Shown here piece after piece: positions 35,724 to 48,258 of a stretch of DNA of 64,000 nucleotides. The DNA is from Byssochlamys sp. IMV 00236 (Eukaryota; Ascomycota; Eurotiomycetes; Eurotiales; Thermoascaceae), in contig MSJH02000511.1 in assembly GCA_001931875.2 (NCBI GenBank), forward strand, positions 49,447-113,446. Reading direction: 5' to 3'. Every line of letters begins with the position of its first letter. Position 1 is the stretch's first letter. A program made the position numbers and the translations under genes. The notes beneath the pieces were generated by a model. The model was not told the origin of the DNA and did not search any database. It saw nothing but the letters and a program-made list of their open reading frames with translations.

Positions 35724-38179
35724 ATGTCTGAAGCAATCATTGGCTTGATCAACAAACTTCAAGATGCTCTTGCGCTTGTAGGTGGAAGCGACAATCTAGA
35801 CTTGCCTCAAATAATCACTGTGGGCGAGCAAAGTTCAGGAAAATCGTCTGTTCTCGAGCACATTGTTCAACGCGACTTTTTGCCTCGAGGAAGTGGCATT
35901 GTTACTCGTAGACCTCTTGTCTTGCAGTTATTCACAGCTTCAGACACAACCGAATATGCAGAATTTCTTCATTTGCCTCGTCAACGATTTTATGATTTTG
36001 AACAGATTAGACAGGAAATTATTAAAGATACCGAAAGGATTGCTGGAGAGAATAAATGCATTTCCAAAACACCCATTCGTTTAAAGATGTACTTGAATAA
36101 CGTTCTCAATCTTACTCTTATCGATCTTCCAGGCTTAACCAAGGTAAAATGATTCCGTGTTTTGTGTAGCAGATATTTGACAACTAACGTAACATTGTAG
36201 ATTCCAATAGGTAACATATAAAGAACCCCCTATTTGTCTATAGTTATTAACAATTCAAAAAGGTGATCAACCAGACGATATTGGCACACAGATACAAGAT
36301 CTTGTCCTGGATTATATCTCAAAGCCTAATAGGTAGAAAATAGACAATATCTTACCTTGAAACAAACAATAACTTGCATAATCTAGCATCATTTTGGCAG
36401 TGACCCCTGCAACAATCGACTTAGCCAACTCCGATAGCTTAAAATTAGCAAGACAAGTGGATCCAGAAGGAAAACGTACAATGGGCGTCATCACAAAGTT
36501 AGATCTCATGGATGCGGGGACAAATGCGCTCGATGTGCTGACAGGAAAAGTGTTTCCCTTGAAATTAGGATTCGTTGGCGTTGTCAATCGCAGTCAGCAG
36601 GATATTTTGACGAGTAAATCGATGCGTGATGCTATCAATGCAGAACGGCTCTTTTTCCAGAGTCATCCAGCTTATAGAAGCATAGCTGATCGTTGTGGGT
36701 CGCAATATTTGGCTAGACAATTGAACCATGTATGAAAAAAGTGTTTGCCAAAAAAAAAAAGAAGAAGGAAACTTACTTGGATATGTTAGGTCCTTGTGAA
36801 TCACATCCGTGAAAAACTACCTGAATTGAGAACAAAATTGAGTTCACTCATCGGCCAAACACAGCATGAGCTATCACAGTATGGAGAATCAGCATTGTCA
36901 GGGTCAATACAACAGGTAGATTAAAATAAGGAAGAAAGAAAAGACACGCTTATTTATCAATATATGTAGAGTTCACTCGTTTTGAAACTGTTGACCTTGT
37001 TCTCAACTGAATTCGTATCGTCTATTGATGGAACATCATCCGAGATTTCTACCAAAGAGCTTTCAGGAGGAGCACGTATCTACTTTATCTTTAGAACCGT
37101 TTTCAAGCACGCGCTGGACGCCATCCATCCTTGTGCAAACTTGACAAGTGCAGATATCCGTACGGCCATGCGAAACTCAACAGGTCCTCGAGGATCATTA
37201 TTTGTGCCTGAGTTGGCCTTTGATCTCCTCGTGCGACCTCAAATCAGAATGCTGGAAGCACCCAGTCTACGCTGTGTCCATCTGGCTTATGAAGAGTTGA
37301 CCAAGATCTGTCAAACATGTGGCAGTAAGGAGATCACTCGGTTCCCAAAGTTGCATTCCCGATTGGTGGAAGTGGTGGCTGATCTACTGCAGGAAAGATT
37401 GGAACCTACCTTGTCCTATGTGCAGAGTCTTGTATCTATCGAATGCTCGTATATCAACACAAACCATCCCGAATTTCCTACTGCAGCAGAAGCGCTTAAG
37501 CAGCTAGACAAGAAGTATAAAGAACAGGAAAGCAATGAGCGTAAAAAGATGATGCGTCAGTACTTGAACAACGAGATCGCTTTAAATAGGACCACTAGGT
37601 CCATGTCCATTGCTTCTACTGCGTCAAGTATCTCTACTGTCTCGCATACATCAAAGAACTCGACGATAAATCAAATGTGGAATCAGCATCCACATGATAG
37701 AACAAACAGTCAAGAAACAGCACAGACTACTCAACCAGTAAGTTGCTATAACGAAGGAAACAGGTACTGATGGTCGCTAAACTTTTTGTTCTTTTTAGAA
37801 TGAATCAATCAGTGACATCGATGAAGGATTTAGAAGCAAGAGCACTGAGAAAGAGGAGAGAGAAGTAGAGTTAATACGTATGTCATGTCAAACGTTGATT
37901 ATTTCATATTAACAATTGTATGTAGGATACTTGATCATATCCTATTTCAATATTGTCAGAAAGTCGATACAGGATCTAGTGCCCAAGGCCATTATGCACT
38001 TCTTGGTAAACTATACAAAGGAATCTGTACAGAACCGATTAGTGTCTGCGTTATATCGAGAAGAATTCTTTGAAGAACTATTAAAAGAAGACCCAACCAT
38101 TGCTTTGGAAAGAGAAAGGTGCAAGACAATGCTGGAAGTATACCGTCAAGCCTCCAATCTGGTGAATGAAGCCTTGTAG
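35724..38179 (+). CDS. VPS1: Dynamin-like GTPase, Vps1 family
   Basis: The eight exons are 35,724-36,143, 36,201-36,210, 36,263-36,332, 36,387-36,729, 36,790-36,915, 36,970-37,737, 37,799-37,877 and 37,926-38,179, giving 689 residues (yeast Vps1 has 704). The GTPase domain has G-E-Q-S-S-G-K-S (34-41), D-L-P-G (134-137), I-P-I-G-D-Q-P and T-K-L-D. The middle/stalk region contains L-S-G-G-A-R-I, and the GED lies at the end, with a Ser/Thr/Asn-rich linker between. Such proteins drive membrane scission in vacuolar sorting and peroxisome division. The start at 35,724 gives the family's M-S-E-x-I-I-x-L-I-N-K-L opening. An in-frame upstream codon at 35,622 would add only low-complexity leader. Exon 2 is just 10 nt long. 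Confidence 0.92.
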
Positions 38180-38236
38180 ACACATTTATTGTAAATACTA
38201 TTAAAAAAAAAAAGAATAACTTGTTGTATACGTTTA

Positions 38237-39091
38237 TTATATTTCTGCATGTAAAAGTACATAATCTCTGGTACTGCTACCAAACTTTAATACATCCTGT
38301 GGCTTCAATTCAATGAAGCGTGTAGTAGGTATTTGTTCTCCATTCAAGAACGTGCCATTTGTTGCTTCGAGATCAATAATAAACGGTCTACAAGCTGGCA
38401 GTTAGTCTCCTTTTTTTCTTTTTATTTATTTGTTTGCTTTACTTTATCACTTTTCGAAACTTTCCACTTTCATCCTTTTCGTCTACTTCTCTATATTGAA
38501 TAACGGCGTGTTGTTTAGAGCAAGAAGGATGATCCACTGGTATGTCTACAACCTACAACTCTGTTAACCATGATTCTCTCTTTTACTATTTTTGATGTTA
38601 CCACTCGATCACGTCCTATTAAATAAGAGCTTTGTCTATGAATATGCAGCAAATCTATGTAAATATTAGTAATCAAGGTTAAGTGTGCCCCATTTGGATC
38701 ATCCTATACCAATCTGTTCATCCTTCTTAAACACATACAGTCTCCATTTTTTGTCTGGCTTTGCTGCTTCAGGTGGTTCGTTATATTTGAGCTCTACGCC
38801 CTTGACTGTATTGGTTTCTGCTGCCAATTTTCCAGAAAGCCCAAAGTTGGGTCCTTCTCTTTCAGCAGGCTCTTCTTCTTCTTCCTTTCTGTCGGTACTT
38901 GCTCCTCGTCCACCCCATTCGTGTCTCCTTTGACGAGGTGCATCTTTTTGATCAGGACGATGTCGACGACGGGGAGAAGGAGGAGAGTGTCGTCGGCGTC
39001 TGTCGCGAGGCGAACGTGATCTGTTTGGTGATCTTGAACGAGTACGGCGTGGGGATCTTGACCTTTGGTAAGAACGTGAAGGTGAGGGCAT
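38237..39091 (-). CDS. FHA-domain protein, SNIP1/Pml1-like
   Basis: The exons on the minus strand are 38,710-39,091, 38,602-38,654, 38,443-38,552 and 38,237-38,387, giving 231 residues. The N-terminal 50 residues are an Arg/Ser-rich tract with repeated R-S-R-S-P, followed by a Lys/Glu-rich linker. The C-terminal FHA domain (about 115-228) has the expected I-G-R-D-R, S-C-S-K-Q-H-A and E-A-T-N-G-T-F phosphothreonine-binding motifs. In yeast Pml1 belongs to the RES complex for pre-mRNA retention and splicing; human SNIP1 has a related role. The gene stop is 57 bp from the convergent Vps1 stop. Confidence 0.9.
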
Positions 39092-39607
39092 CTGACTTGT
39101 GTGTGTGAGATGTCAATGAAAAGAAAAAAAATGCAAAGATGACGCTCTTTGAAAAAAGGTTTGTTTGTTTAACTGAGCCAATAAGCTTTTGAGTATTCAT
39201 AAGGCATAGGCACTTTAAAGATATAATCAGTCATTGTTGACTGTGGTATATTTCTTTACTATTCCATAAAGTTTAAGCAGTGCATTATTTGATAATAATC
39301 GAGTATTGGCAGAATGTCAACAATTTTATGCTGTTTGCTATAGAAACGGAAGGATGCGTTATTCAAAGCAACAATAGCTTGGATGTGTATAATGAATACC
39401 CTTTTAAGTATAAATTAATATTTATCCTCTTCATCACGGGTAACAAAAAAGAACACTTTAGAAAACAGAATCAGCAAATAGTCTCTTTTCTTTGTAGCCA
39501 CTTCGTGTGACCTCAAGCCTGTTCTGTCTCGAACGAACAATAAAGAAATGGCTGAGACTTTCGTTTTGCATTTGTTTCTTTTCTTTTTCTATTTTTCTTT
39601 TCTCCTT
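39092..39607. other. Shared upstream region of the SNIP1-like and Rab genes
   Basis: About 515 bp separate two divergent starts, so this is a likely bidirectional promoter. An in-frame ATG at 39,548 upstream of the Rab start would add a Phe/Leu-rich peptide not found in Rab proteins; I treat it as 5' leader. No other coding frame is convincing. Confidence 0.5.
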
Positions 39608-40066
39608 ATGAGTTACTCTGAAGATACTTATGATTACTTATTCAAGATCATCATCATTGGGGATTCGGGTGTAGGCAAATCAAATTTATTACTTCGATAT
39701 ACGGTAAGGAGAATAAGCGAAAGGGAGAAACAAGACTAACTATTTAAAAAAGTCAAACGAATTCCTTCAGGATTCAAGAAGTACAATAGGTAAAGGGCAC
39801 TTATTTCATGTTTATCAACCCTAAATTATTTTCCTTTTAGGAGTGGAATTTGCCACTAAAACGATCAATATTGTAAAGTAGTTGTCGTATGCGCGGCTTA
39901 AATTTTGACTGATGACAAGCTTAGGATAACCACGTTATTAAAGCTCAGTTATGGGATACAAGCGGTCAGGAGCGTTACAAGGCGATTACGAGTGCATTCT
40001 ATAGAGGAGCTGTAGGCGCTTTGTTAGTCTATGGTAAGTCATGTTGTTATTTTTCAAAAAGAACTA

Positions 40067-40101
<35 letters not shown>

Positions 40102-40524
40102 ATTGCTTTAGATATCACCAGGAAATCATCATTTAATCATATCGCACAGTGGTTAGAAGAGTTAAATGAACATATAGAGGATTCTATTCCACTTGTGCTA
40201 GTTGGAAATAAGATAGATTTATCAGACACAAGTCGTGCCGTGAGTACAGAAGAAGCCAAGAATTACGCATCAAAATCGAAAATGATGTTTTTTGAAGCGA
40301 GTGCATATGATACAACAAACGTAACTTTGGCATTCGAGACCATGTTTAACCAAATTTATAAAGAATTATCAAAAAGCAAACTATTGAAAAGGAATACATC
40401 ACGAGATGTACATGCCTTACCTGTAAATACAGTCAACACTATCCGCCTACGTCCACCTTCTGTTTATAACAATAACAATAGCTTGACACATAGTAAAAGA
40501 TCTGAAAATAAATGCTGTTCATAA
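39608..40524 (+). CDS. Rab11/Ypt3-like small GTPase
   Basis: The exons are 39,608-39,703, 39,753-39,789, 39,841-39,872, 39,925-40,033 and 40,112-40,524, giving 228 residues. The second exon start is set by the Rab switch-I sequence [17 protein letters not shown]1 is G-D-S-G-V-G-K-S (18-25), G4 is N-K-I-D and G5 is S-A. The tail ends C-C-S, a dicysteine site for geranylgeranylation. Rab11-type GTPases control recycling-endosome and late Golgi traffic and polarised growth. G3 reads W-D-T-S-G-Q-E, with Ser68 replacing the near-universal Ala. An AT dinucleotide run lies in the last intron. Confidence 0.9.
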
Positions 40525-40804
40525 TTTTCCTTCTTTTCATTACCATTTTTGACAAGATGAATATAGAAGTTATCACTCAAAAGTTCCCATAGATGAGCAA
40601 TTGCATAAAAAAGAGAGAAGCACCCGAGAGATAGGAGTAGTATGAACAAGGTAAAAATTTCCAAAAAGGTTGGTGCGTACCACAAACTAGGACTGCTGTC
40701 ACAGTTCGCTTTTTGAAATCAAGTTTGGATGAAGTACGCATTATAAATAGGTTCAGCTTTTTCTCTTTTTTTTTTTTTTTCGTTTATATCTTGTCCTTGA
40801 GGAA

Positions 40805-43800
40805 ATGTCGTCAAATCAAGGATATTCCTCTATTCCTCGAAATGATGAAGAGGGAGGAGGTTCTTCATCGGATCCACTCTTACCTAGTCATACCAAATCA
40901 TCATGGCCTGAACGTGCAGACGGGTTCAAGCAGTTTGTTAAAAGAAACCTTGCTTACATTGTCATTATCTTCATCGTTGCTGTCCTTTTGGGAATCGTCT
41001 TATTTTCTTCACTGTTGCCTGAATCATCTTTACTGCCCAAAGGACACCAACCATTCACAGTTAAATCGGGTGTATCCGAAATAACTATGCAACACGGTAG
41101 AGAAAAATGTGAAGCTATAAAGAACAGACGTAGAGAGAAGAACAGACCAGATCCCAGTCGTGTCAAGAACCCAAGAGCAGACCCTAACCAAAAACCCATC
41201 TTATTGAAAAATGCTGTCGTTTGGGATGGTCAAGGTAATGTCTTGGAAGATGTCGATATTTATATAGAAAGTGGTGTTATCCGTCAAGTCGAAAAGAATA
41301 TCAGTCTTGACTCAAACAGGGATGTCAAAGTCATTGACGTTGCTGGACACGTAGTAAGTCCTGGACTGGTAGACATGCACAGGTAAAAATATAAAAGAAA
41401 CAGTTATGAACTATACTCACAAGCAATAGCCACATGGGTGTTGATTCTTGGCCTGAACTACATGCGACAGATGATACAAATGAAATGACTCAGCCTTTGA
41501 CTCCCTTTGTCCGTACAATTGATGCATTTAATCCTTCAGATAACGCAATTCGAATTGTGTCATCTGGTGGTGTAACTACCGCTTTAGTCCTGCCTGGCTC
41601 TGGTAACTTGATGGGCGGTGAAGCATTTGCATTCAAGCTCCGTCATATCTCTACACTCAGCAATGAAGATATGCTTGTGCAAGCCAACGTTGACAGCACT
41701 GAAGATACAAAATGGAGATGGATGAAGATGGCCTGTGGTGAAAACCCAAAGGTAACATTATTCAATTACATCTTAACTCCAAGTTAATAGTTTATGCATT
41801 AGCGTTTTTATGGAAATGCTGGTTATATGCCTTCTACTCGTACGTATATATAAATAGCCCCCTAAAGTTCATTTTCCTTTATACCTTGTTATAGGCTTGG
41901 GTGAAGCATATTTATTCCGTAAGCAATTTGCAGAAGCTCAAAAATTGATGCGAGAACAAGACGACTGGTGTAGAGCCGCTGATGACACATCGTCTCGCTT
42001 TGATACACCTTTCCCAGAAGACTTGAGCCTTGAATCTCTTGTTGCCTTGTTGCGTGGTGAAGTCCTTTTAAACGTTCATTGTTACGAAACGCATGATATT
42101 GAAGCCATGATTCGTCATTCTTTGGAATTTAACTTTACCATTAGTGCATTCCATCACGCATTGGATGCCTACAGAATTCCCGGTATCTTGCGTCGTGCTC
42201 GTAATAACATCACTGTTGCAACCTTTGCTGATCACTGGGGTTACAAAAAGGAAGCTTTCCAGGCTATCCCTCAAGCACCCAAGATCCTGTACGATGCTGG
42301 TATTCCAGTAGCATTAAAGAGCGATCACCCTGTCCTCAACTCTCAACATCTTGCCTTTGAAGCAGCCAAGTCCACACATTATGGCTTGCCTCCTCAAGAA
42401 GCCTTCAAGACCGTCACGTCAACTCCTGCCAATGCTATTGGATTAGGTCATCGTGTTGGTTCTCTCAAGGTCGGTTATGATGCCGATGTCGTCATCTGGG
42501 ACCGTGAGCCTCTTGAACTAGGTGCCACGCCTTTACAGGTATTCATTGATGGTGTCCCATTATTTGAAGAACGCCCCATAGAACCTGCTGTTAAGAAGCA
42601 AACAACTGCTGTTACCGTCAAAAAGGAAGACCTTCAGTCTGTAGAAAATACCAAGAACTTTGTATTGAAGAACGTAGGTTATTCTTTCCTTGGTCAGGAA
42701 CCTGTCAAAGGCCCAATTGATGTCGTCGTTGTCGATGGTTCCGTTATTTGCTCTGGTACCGATTGTTCTGCTTCTATCTCTTCTATTCAGTCGAATGAAC
42801 CCGTTGTAGAGTACAACATTCAAGGCGGATATGTCCTTCCGGTAAGTACATAATGATTTCGAATAATGATGAATCTAACTATTTAAATTCAGGGACTTGT
42901 CGGTGTTGGCTCCCAACTTGGTCTCATCGAAATCCAAGGCGAGGCTGGCACTGGTGACGGAACAGGTCGCCCTAGTAAATCAAAGGATCCCAAGGATATC
43001 ATTTTTGCTGCTGATGGAATCAAGCTTGGAACCCGCCATTTGGAAGAGGCCTACAAGGGAGGTATTCTGACAGCTATTACTGCCCCCATGTCTTCCAACG
43101 TTGTTATCGGTGTCTCTGCTGCATTCAAGACTGGCGCTGATTCAAGTAAGCTTGCACAACTATACAAGAAGCAACAAGTATACTAACACACTCTAGTTCT
43201 TAATGACGGCACCATTATTTCACCTGCTGTTGCTCTTCATCTTCAAATCGGTGATGATGTCAAGTCTGATAGTTTCCCTACTATTTCCAGCCAAATTAGT
43301 TTTATTCGCCAACTATTAACTGAAAACTTGAAGGAGAACAACCACTATGGCCAGGCTGCTCGTGGTGAGATCCCAACGGTGATTGCGGCTCACAACAAGG
43401 ATGAAATTGCTTCTCTCGTTATTTTGAAACGCAAGCACCTCCCCAAGGCTAAGTTTGTTATCATTGGAGGAACCGAGGCTTACCTTGTCGCGCCTCATCT
43501 CGCAGAAGCCGATATTCCTGTCATTCTTCGTCCCGTCCTTTGCACTCCTTCACGATTTGACTCAATTCATTGTTTGACTGGAGCACCATTAACCAATGGA
43601 ACCGCTGCCCATGTCTTGCACAGCCATGGTGTCAAGATTGGTGTTGGTATTTCCGACGATGGCCTCGCTCGTAACTTGGCATGGGATGCAGGATGGTTAG
43701 CTGCTACATCACCAGCCCATAACTTGGAAGGTGGAGCAATCACTGAGACGCAAGCTATTCAATTCATAACCTCAAATATCCGTGATATCTATGGCTTAAA

Positions 43801-43912
43801 CTCAATCTCTGTAAACCAAGCTAATGACTTTATTGTCTACTCTGGAAATCCATTTGACATACAGAGTCGCATCGTCTTGATCCATTCCGATAAGGGTCTG
43901 GAAGCCCTATAA
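40805..43912 (+). CDS. Membrane-anchored metal-dependent amidohydrolase-family protein
   Basis: The exons are 40,805-41,382, 41,430-41,751, 41,803-41,839, 41,895-42,841, 42,893-43,145 and 43,197-43,912, giving 950 residues. A cytosolic tail and one membrane helix (about 51-70) predict a type II membrane protein with a lumenal or extracellular enzyme part. The first amidohydrolase-like half has D-M-H-S-H (His192, His194), V-H-C-Y-E, F-H-H-A-L and K-S-D-H motifs expected of the metal centre. It is followed by A-G-Y-D-A-D-V-V-I-W-like family sequence. A second, similar half follows with A-A-H-N and G-I-S-D-D. The substrate is unknown; imidazolonepropionase-like hydrolases are the nearest recognisable group. 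Exon 3 is only 37 nt. Confidence 0.85.
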
Positions 43913-44018
43913 AAATCTTCTAACCAATAAATTTTTTACAAATAATCAATAATTGAACTTCCTCCCCCTTTATCAGCCCTCTTTGTCCTTTTTTTTTTTT
44001 AAGTGTACATATTAGATT

Positions 44019-45341
44019 ATGCGGCCTTCTTGTTTGAGTTGGCTATTGTTTGCAGCAGTGCTGCTTATCGCGTTTGCTAGTGCAAAAGATTATTACAGTA
44101 TTCTGGATGTTCCAAGAGATGCACCAAAAGCACAAATTAAACGACATTACAAGAAACTATCAAGAGTATACCATCCGGACAAGAATCCAGGAAATGACGA
44201 AGCATCGCAAAAGTTTATGGAAATAGCAAATGGTAACGTAGAGGAGAAAATTAGAGATAACCACAGAATACTGATTTGCATAATAGCTTATGAAGTCTTG
44301 ATGGATGACGAGAAGAGGGCCATCTATGACCGCTATGGAGAAGAAGGCTTGAAACAAAACCAAGGAGGAGGAGGCGGTAACCCTTTCCACGATCCATTTG
44401 ATATATTCTCGCACTTTTTTGGAGGAGGAGGAAGTAGAAACGCTAGACACCAAGAGAGGAGGGGGCCTGATACGGTTATCCCACTTGAAGTCAGTCTTGA
44501 GGATCTATATAACGGCGCAAATATTGAAGTAGACGTCTCAAAGCAAGTACTTTGTGATCATTGTCATGGCAGTGGTGCACGTCGACCTGAAGATATTCGT
44601 ACCTGCTCAACTTGTGATGGACATGGCATGATCATCAAACGTGTCCAGATGGGTCCTGGTATGTTTCAGCAGTTTCAACAGCACTGTACAGCATGTGGAG
44701 GAAAGGGTAAAACTATTGCCCATGTCTGTCCTGCTTGTGGCGGAAAGAAGGTGCGTCGAGGTAATGAAAACTACACGCTTCGTGTAGAAAAAGGCATGAA
44801 GGACGGCCAGAGCATTGTGAGTATGAAAGCATGAGAAAAGGAGAACGTGTCATATTAATGTCTTTTTTTTTCTTACAGGTCCTTGAAGAAGAATCTGACG
44901 AGTTTCCAGAAACAATTCCTGGAAATATTGTGTTTGTGATAAACGCGGCCCCACATCCAACATTTGAAAGAAGAGGAGATAATCTTTATACCACGCAACA
45001 TATTACATTGGTTGAAGCACTCACCGGTTTCACTAAAACGCTCAAACATTTGGATCATTCCACTGTTGAACTCGTCAGGGAAGGTATTACTCAATATGGC
45101 TTTGTGCAGACGATCAAGGGTCAAGGAATGCCATTGGAAAATAATCCTTCAAAGCATGGCGATTTGTTTGTTGAATACCAGGTGATATTCCCTTCAGAAA
45201 TTGATGAAGAAACAATAGAATGTAAGTCTGGGAGAATATATATATATACGTCAACTCTTATACAATGTCTATATAGATTTGAAAAAAGGCACTAAATATC
45301 CTACTCATCAAACGCCCAAGCTTGTGCATCAAGAACTTTAA
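44019..45341 (+). CDS. ER-lumenal DnaJ co-chaperone (Scj1/ERdj3-like)
   Basis: The exons are 44,019-44,232, 44,287-44,816, 44,879-45,221 and 45,277-45,341, giving 383 residues. A signal peptide (1-22) leads into a J domain with H-P-D at 52-54, then a Gly/Phe-rich linker. Four C-x-x-C-x-G-x-G-type zinc-binding motifs follow; the last reads C-P-A-C-G-G-K-K. Two C-terminal substrate-binding beta domains complete the type I DnaJ layout. The protein ends H-Q-E-L, a plausible variant of the HDEL retrieval signal, which supports ER residence. It should deliver unfolded clients to BiP/Kar2 and stimulate its ATPase. The last coding exon carries the retrieval tail. Confidence 0.93.
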
Positions 45342-46276
45342 GAGCTAAGAAGGTTTTAGTCATTTGATATCTTAAAGTGTATAGAAATAAATAAATAAAA
45401 TACCTCTTTTAGTTTTCGTTACATACAATGAAGGCTTTATTCTCTCATTTTCAAGTAATAGGTTTACATTCATAAGTAATGCGATATTTTCAGATGAGTC
45501 TGTATTTAATGAATTCATGGTATTTGAATGTTTGTCACTTTTGAACACGGGTTACACAAATGATAAAAGAGAGCTCACCAGAAGCAAAAGTGGATGGGAT
45601 ATAAAAGTAATACTCTGGTGATGGTTAAGAGAGATCAATTATCCTTGTAGTATAAGCAATATGAATGACCTTGAATTAGTATTAACCTTTGAAATGGTTA
45701 CATAATGAAAGCATGTTTGAAACAAAAAGAAGGCGCATTGCTTACTACACGGGATAATATCAACATATATGCAGAAACCTAATAAAATATGCTTTCTTTA
45801 CCAGTCAGTGCTTGGTCTTGTACTCCTGGCCCCCCTTCTCCCGTTTACCTGTTATGGTGCATGTCCATTTAGTGGCTTGTTAACATTGTTCTCAAAAGAT
45901 TTACATTAAGAATACATATATATTAAAAATGGTCAGACTAGTATAAAAGACCGTGCAGATAGTTTTCATAAGCAGGTCAATCATTTTTAACCAATATATT
46001 ATCTGATATTGTTAATTGAGTTACAGCATTAACATGCATATAATTTCTTTGTTCTTTCCGCCCTGAAAGAAGTAAGTTTTTACTTTTAAAGTAAATTTAG
46101 AACAATGAAATCGAAGTTCTCCTTTTTCAAAATATTCTTCTTCCTCTTTTTAACTTTAGCCACTGCATATCAAAAGTTGTAACATGTCAAGATAAACAGA
46201 ATAATGAAACTACATAAGAGTTGTATAAAAGGAGTCTTTCTTGCTTTTCTATCTTTTTTTTTTCAACTTCTTTTAA
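45342..46276. other. Intergenic region upstream of the carotenoid oxygenase gene
   Basis: About 935 bp of AT-rich sequence without a supported frame. It must hold the oxygenase promoter, including the TATA motif at 46,224. A GC-rich patch, including a CCCCCC run, lies near 45,828-45,845. Light-responsive control is common for carotenoid genes in this group, but I cannot identify a specific element. Confidence 0.45.
46224..46230 (+). promoter_or_regulatory. TATA box of the carotenoid oxygenase gene
   Basis: TATAAAA followed by GG lies about 47-53 bp before the ATG at 46,277, with a pyrimidine-rich leader between. Confidence 0.5.
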
Positions 46277-48254
46277 ATGATTACATTAGCTGAAAACAAT
46301 CCAAACAAGGACAAAAACGAACCAGCACCTTCGCCTTCTGGATTTAAAAACGTTCCTGCCTGCGAGACACCCGTTCAACTAGAGGTTCATGGCAAAATAC
46401 CTTCCTGGGTCAATGGTGTCTTTTATAGAACAGGTAATTTCGACACTTTCTATATATGGCTATTTGCTGATTTGTATCTTAGGCGCCGGCCGTTATAACA
46501 TATTAATGAATAATGGTGATACATTTCATATCGAACATCCATTCGATGGCCTTGCTATGCTTCATCGCTTTGAAATATCCGGAGAAACCCAAGAGATACA
46601 TTACAACTCACGTCATACATCCCATGGTACGGAGAGGAGGTACAAGGAACAAGACAAGACTTTATTGACATTTGGCCCTGATCCATGTAAAACCATCTTT
46701 GGTCGAATTCAGTCGGTTTTCCATCATATAGTCAAGTATAGCACCAATGTTGCTCTTTTGGAGAAAGATCCAGAGTTTGAAATGGTCAATGTTACGATCA
46801 CACCCAACTTTCCTTTGGGCGAAAGGTTAGAGAAGGAGACTGGCATTAAACGAGGTGACGCATTGGTAGTCAAAAGAGACGCGAATACGCTACAGGTTGT
46901 TGACAAGGATACTCTAAGTAAGTTATATATACTGCCTTATCACAAAGAACTTACGTTTATTTATATAGAACCAATAAAAGCATTTACTTATGGTCATGTC
47001 AGCGAGCAGCTCCAAGGACAGCTCTGTGCTTCACATCATCAATACGACGAAGAAACTGACGAGTACATCAATTTCACAGTCAAGCTCGGCCCTGCTCCGT
47101 CATTTCAAACGTTTTCAATCAGCCCTTATTTACCAACATCTCCTGGAGAAAAAGAAAAGACATTTGAACAACAAGCTAGAGTTCATCAACCTATTTGGCG
47201 TCATTTGGGTGCCTGGAAGACTATCGAAATCTTGAAGCCATCGTACATTCACTCCTTTAGTCTCACCAAGAATTACATCATTATACCCAATTTTCCTTAT
47301 TACTACTCCTATGGCGGACTATCTGCCCTTTATTACTCAAATGCTTATCAAACATTCTATTGGGATGAAACTCGTCATACTCTCTTTCATGTCATTGATC
47401 GTCATACAGGTCATCATGTTGCCACTTATGAAGCTGAGCCTTGCTTTTCTTTTCACGTGGCCAATGCTTGGGACGAAGATATTGAGCTACCGGGTGGTCA
47501 TAAAGAAAGAGTCATATTTATGGACTATTGCATGTATGAAAACACGGATATTATCGACGCCAGCTTTGAACTTGGAAAATCGCCTTCTGGCAAGATCAAT
47601 CTTGATAAAGTTCAACCAGCCCGATTCGTTAAAGCAACAGCAAACAAGACAGAACACAAGATTGCGCCTTCACAGTTCCGTCGCTATCGACTTGGACAAG
47701 TACCTGTTTCCAAACCTGATACAGAAAAGTGGTCTTCTTCATGGTCCGATCTCACACCACCTTCATTAACAGCATACAATAAACGACGTGTGGCTTCTTA
47801 TACAGTCATTGGCTACGACATCGAATTACCTCGTTTCAATCCACTGTACAACTTGAAGAAGTATCGTTACTGCTATGGTGTTTGTGAATCGCGTCATGCA
47901 CCTTCTTATGCTTCTGGTGCTGTAGTCAATGGTTTAATCAAACTCGATCTCGATCAACCTTACTTGGGTTCTAATACCGATCTAGACAGTCCATCAAAAA
48001 TATGGGACGAACCCGGTTGCTCTTGCTCTGAACCTGTCTTTATACCCAACCCAGATGGCACCAAGGAAGACGACGGTGTTATTTTGTCCATTGTGAATTC
48101 AAGTACTAACGGTGGATCAGAATCATGCTTTTTATTGATACTGGATGCAGCAACTATGAAAGAGGTGACTCGAAGCACAATAGGCACATTTAACGCTGTA
48201 ACATTACATGGTAGTTTTACCGATAGATTTGGCAGAGGTATTGCTGTCAATTAA
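46277..48254 (+). CDS. Carotenoid cleavage oxygenase (RPE65/BCO family)
   Basis: The exons are 46,277-46,433, 46,483-46,917 and 46,969-48,254, giving 625 residues. The four iron-binding histidines of the seven-bladed propeller family can be placed: one at 220/221 (S-H-H-Q-Y-D), His292 (Y-I-H-S-F), His360 (F-H-V-A-N-A) and His611 near the end (L-H-G-S-F). The N-terminal G-V-F-Y-R-T-G-A-G-R-Y motif is typical. In Mucorales such enzymes (CarS and AcaA of Phycomyces) cleave beta-carotene and its products on the way to trisporic acid mating signals. Which step this enzyme performs cannot be told from sequence alone. No signal peptide is seen. Confidence 0.92.
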
Positions 48255-48258
48255 ATAA

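Noticed and set aside
39548..39607. Upstream Met giving the Rab protein a hydrophobic leader
   Set aside because: Rab proteins have no signal peptide; the Met at 39,608 gives the standard start.
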